This document shows positions 63,401 through 64,000 of a stretch of DNA of 64,000 bases, in pieces (the stretch's first letter is position 1; each line of letters starts with the position of its first letter). The stretch is from Romboutsia_C sp015668195. Lineage in GTDB: Bacteria; Bacillota; Clostridia; Peptostreptococcales; Peptostreptococcaceae. The stretch lies in assembly GCF_015668195.1 (NCBI RefSeq), contig NZ_JADPFC010000002.1, forward strand, positions 573,464 to 637,463, given 5' to 3'. A model generated the notes under the pieces. The model searched no databases. It saw only the letters and a list, made by a program, of their open reading frames with translations, and was not told the origin of the DNA. A program made the translations under genes and the position numbers.

Positions 63401-63499
63401 TTAGTCTATTCCAGTTCTAACAGCTAACTTAATAACAAAACATAAAGCAAAAATTATTATTAAAGCTACCCAACCACTAATACCTATCTACTCCAACAT
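63401..63499 (-). pseudogene. Small transmembrane ORF with an early stop codon
   Basis: An ATG at 63497-63499 with GAGGAAAG 9 nt upstream is followed by Leu-Glu-TAG and then, in the same frame, IGISGWVALIIIFALCFVIK and LAVRTGID-stop. A 32-codon single-TM protein would result without the TAG (63488-63490). The rest of the 63267-63740 gap shows nothing firm. Confidence 0.4.
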
Positions 63500-63745
63500 A
63501 ATTTACTTTCCTCATATGTTTATATGTGTCGATATTGATTAAATAATTTTACTATCTATACCTCTATATCATTAATTAATATATCCATTATTGATATATT
63601 TAATTACAATATATCATAATTAGATTATATTGTGTATAAACTTTATTATAAAATATAATTTATATATAATATTTTTTTATTATATAATACAAAACTCTAT
63701 GTTTTGATTTAGTATTAGTTGTAACATTGCAAGTAATTTATTACA

Positions 63746-63780
63746 ATAAAAAAGACTATGTATAAATACATAGTCTTTTA
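63746..63780 (-). terminator. Terminator of the rRNA operon
   Basis: AAAAGACTATGTAT / ATACATAGTCTTTT stem directly after tRNA-Thr. Confidence 0.8.
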
Positions 63781-63781
63781 C

Positions 63782-63856
63782 TGGAGCTGGTGATAGGAAT
63801 CGAACCTACAACCTGCTGATTACAAGTCAGCTGCTCTACCGTTGAGCCACACCAGC
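63782..63856 (-). tRNA. tRNA-Thr(TGT)
   Basis: 75 nt including an encoded CCA. Acceptor GCTGGTG pairs with CACCAGC, the anticodon loop is CTTGTAA giving TGT (Thr), and the T-arm is GGTTCGATTCC. It lies 67 bp after the 23S 3' end, in the same transcript. Confidence 0.95.
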
Positions 63857-63923
63857 ATATTATTTTTTTGATTAAGTTTAGTACCCTCAAAACTGTATAT
63901 CATTTAGTCAATCATTTTATTTT

Positions 63924-64000
63924 GGTCAAGTCCTCGACCTATTAGTATCGATAAGCTAAATACATTACTGCACTTACACCTTCGACCTATCAACCAGGTA
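63924..64000 (-). rRNA. 23S rRNA, 3' end only
   Basis: The minus strand reads TACCTGGTTGATAGGTCGAA to AATAGGTCGAGGACTTGACC, the conserved 3' end of Firmicute 23S rRNA. The remainder lies beyond the window. Confidence 0.93.

Overview
The window is low-GC Firmicute DNA from the Peptostreptococcaceae side of the clostridia. The best match in gene content is the slpA/cwp S-layer locus of Clostridioides difficile and its relatives; Paeniclostridium or Paraclostridium would fit, but this is inferred from gene order and protein style, not from a search. Nearly every large gene lies on the minus strand and encodes a secreted protein with three CWB2 (cell-wall-binding 2) repeats.

Layout. 1-5108: edge of an anionic-polymer locus (MurJ flippase, a membrane-tailed CWB2 protein, initiating sugar-phosphate transferase) and a Cwp6-like amidase. 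5428-8258: accessory translocase gene secA2, flanked on each side by a short plus-strand transcription unit, probably a small RNA. 8288-23328: three paralogous SBP-TM-EAL proteins (candidate c-di-GMP phosphodiesterases) and a fossil of a fourth, enclosing a c-di-GMP-I riboswitch, a 1886-residue M60 metalloprotease with a dockerin-like module, and a 989-residue CWB2 protein with a cohesin-like N-terminus. 23719-28921: an XRE regulator, a four-gene membrane glycan cassette (acyltransferase, GT-C-like, UbiA, DedA) bracketed by direct repeats, an xre fossil and a 65-residue orphan protein. 29011-40187: GtrII-like transferase and two SlpA-like precursors enclosing a phage-like replication module and a DUF1659/DUF2922/YvrJ trio. 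40618-48400: two long CWB2 adhesin-like proteins, then a graveyard of gene fragments. 48602-55511: a second copy of the glycan cassette extended with GtrA and HAD genes, and an L,D-transpeptidase with cell-wall repeats. 55623-64000: a broken CWB2 gene, galE, galU, an LRR protein, a broken DHHW gene, rnpB, DUF2812/PadR, and the end of an rRNA operon with tRNA-Thr.

How it may work together. SecA2 would export the S-layer proteins, which bind the polymer made by the neighbouring MurJ/sugar-transferase locus. The EAL sensors would lower c-di-GMP in response to an external ligand. The riboswitch, followed by an intrinsic terminator, has the layout of an OFF switch, so lower c-di-GMP would release the protease/anchor operon. 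The cohesin-like and dockerin-like modules in that operon suggest the protease is held on the S-layer by its own anchor protein.

The two small plus-strand units around secA2 carry segments complementary to the extreme 5' ends of both slpA-like mRNAs, which suggests antisense control of S-layer synthesis. The two UbiA clusters look like a polyprenyl-phosphate-ribose pathway for decorating a wall glycan. These four points are the ones to test first.
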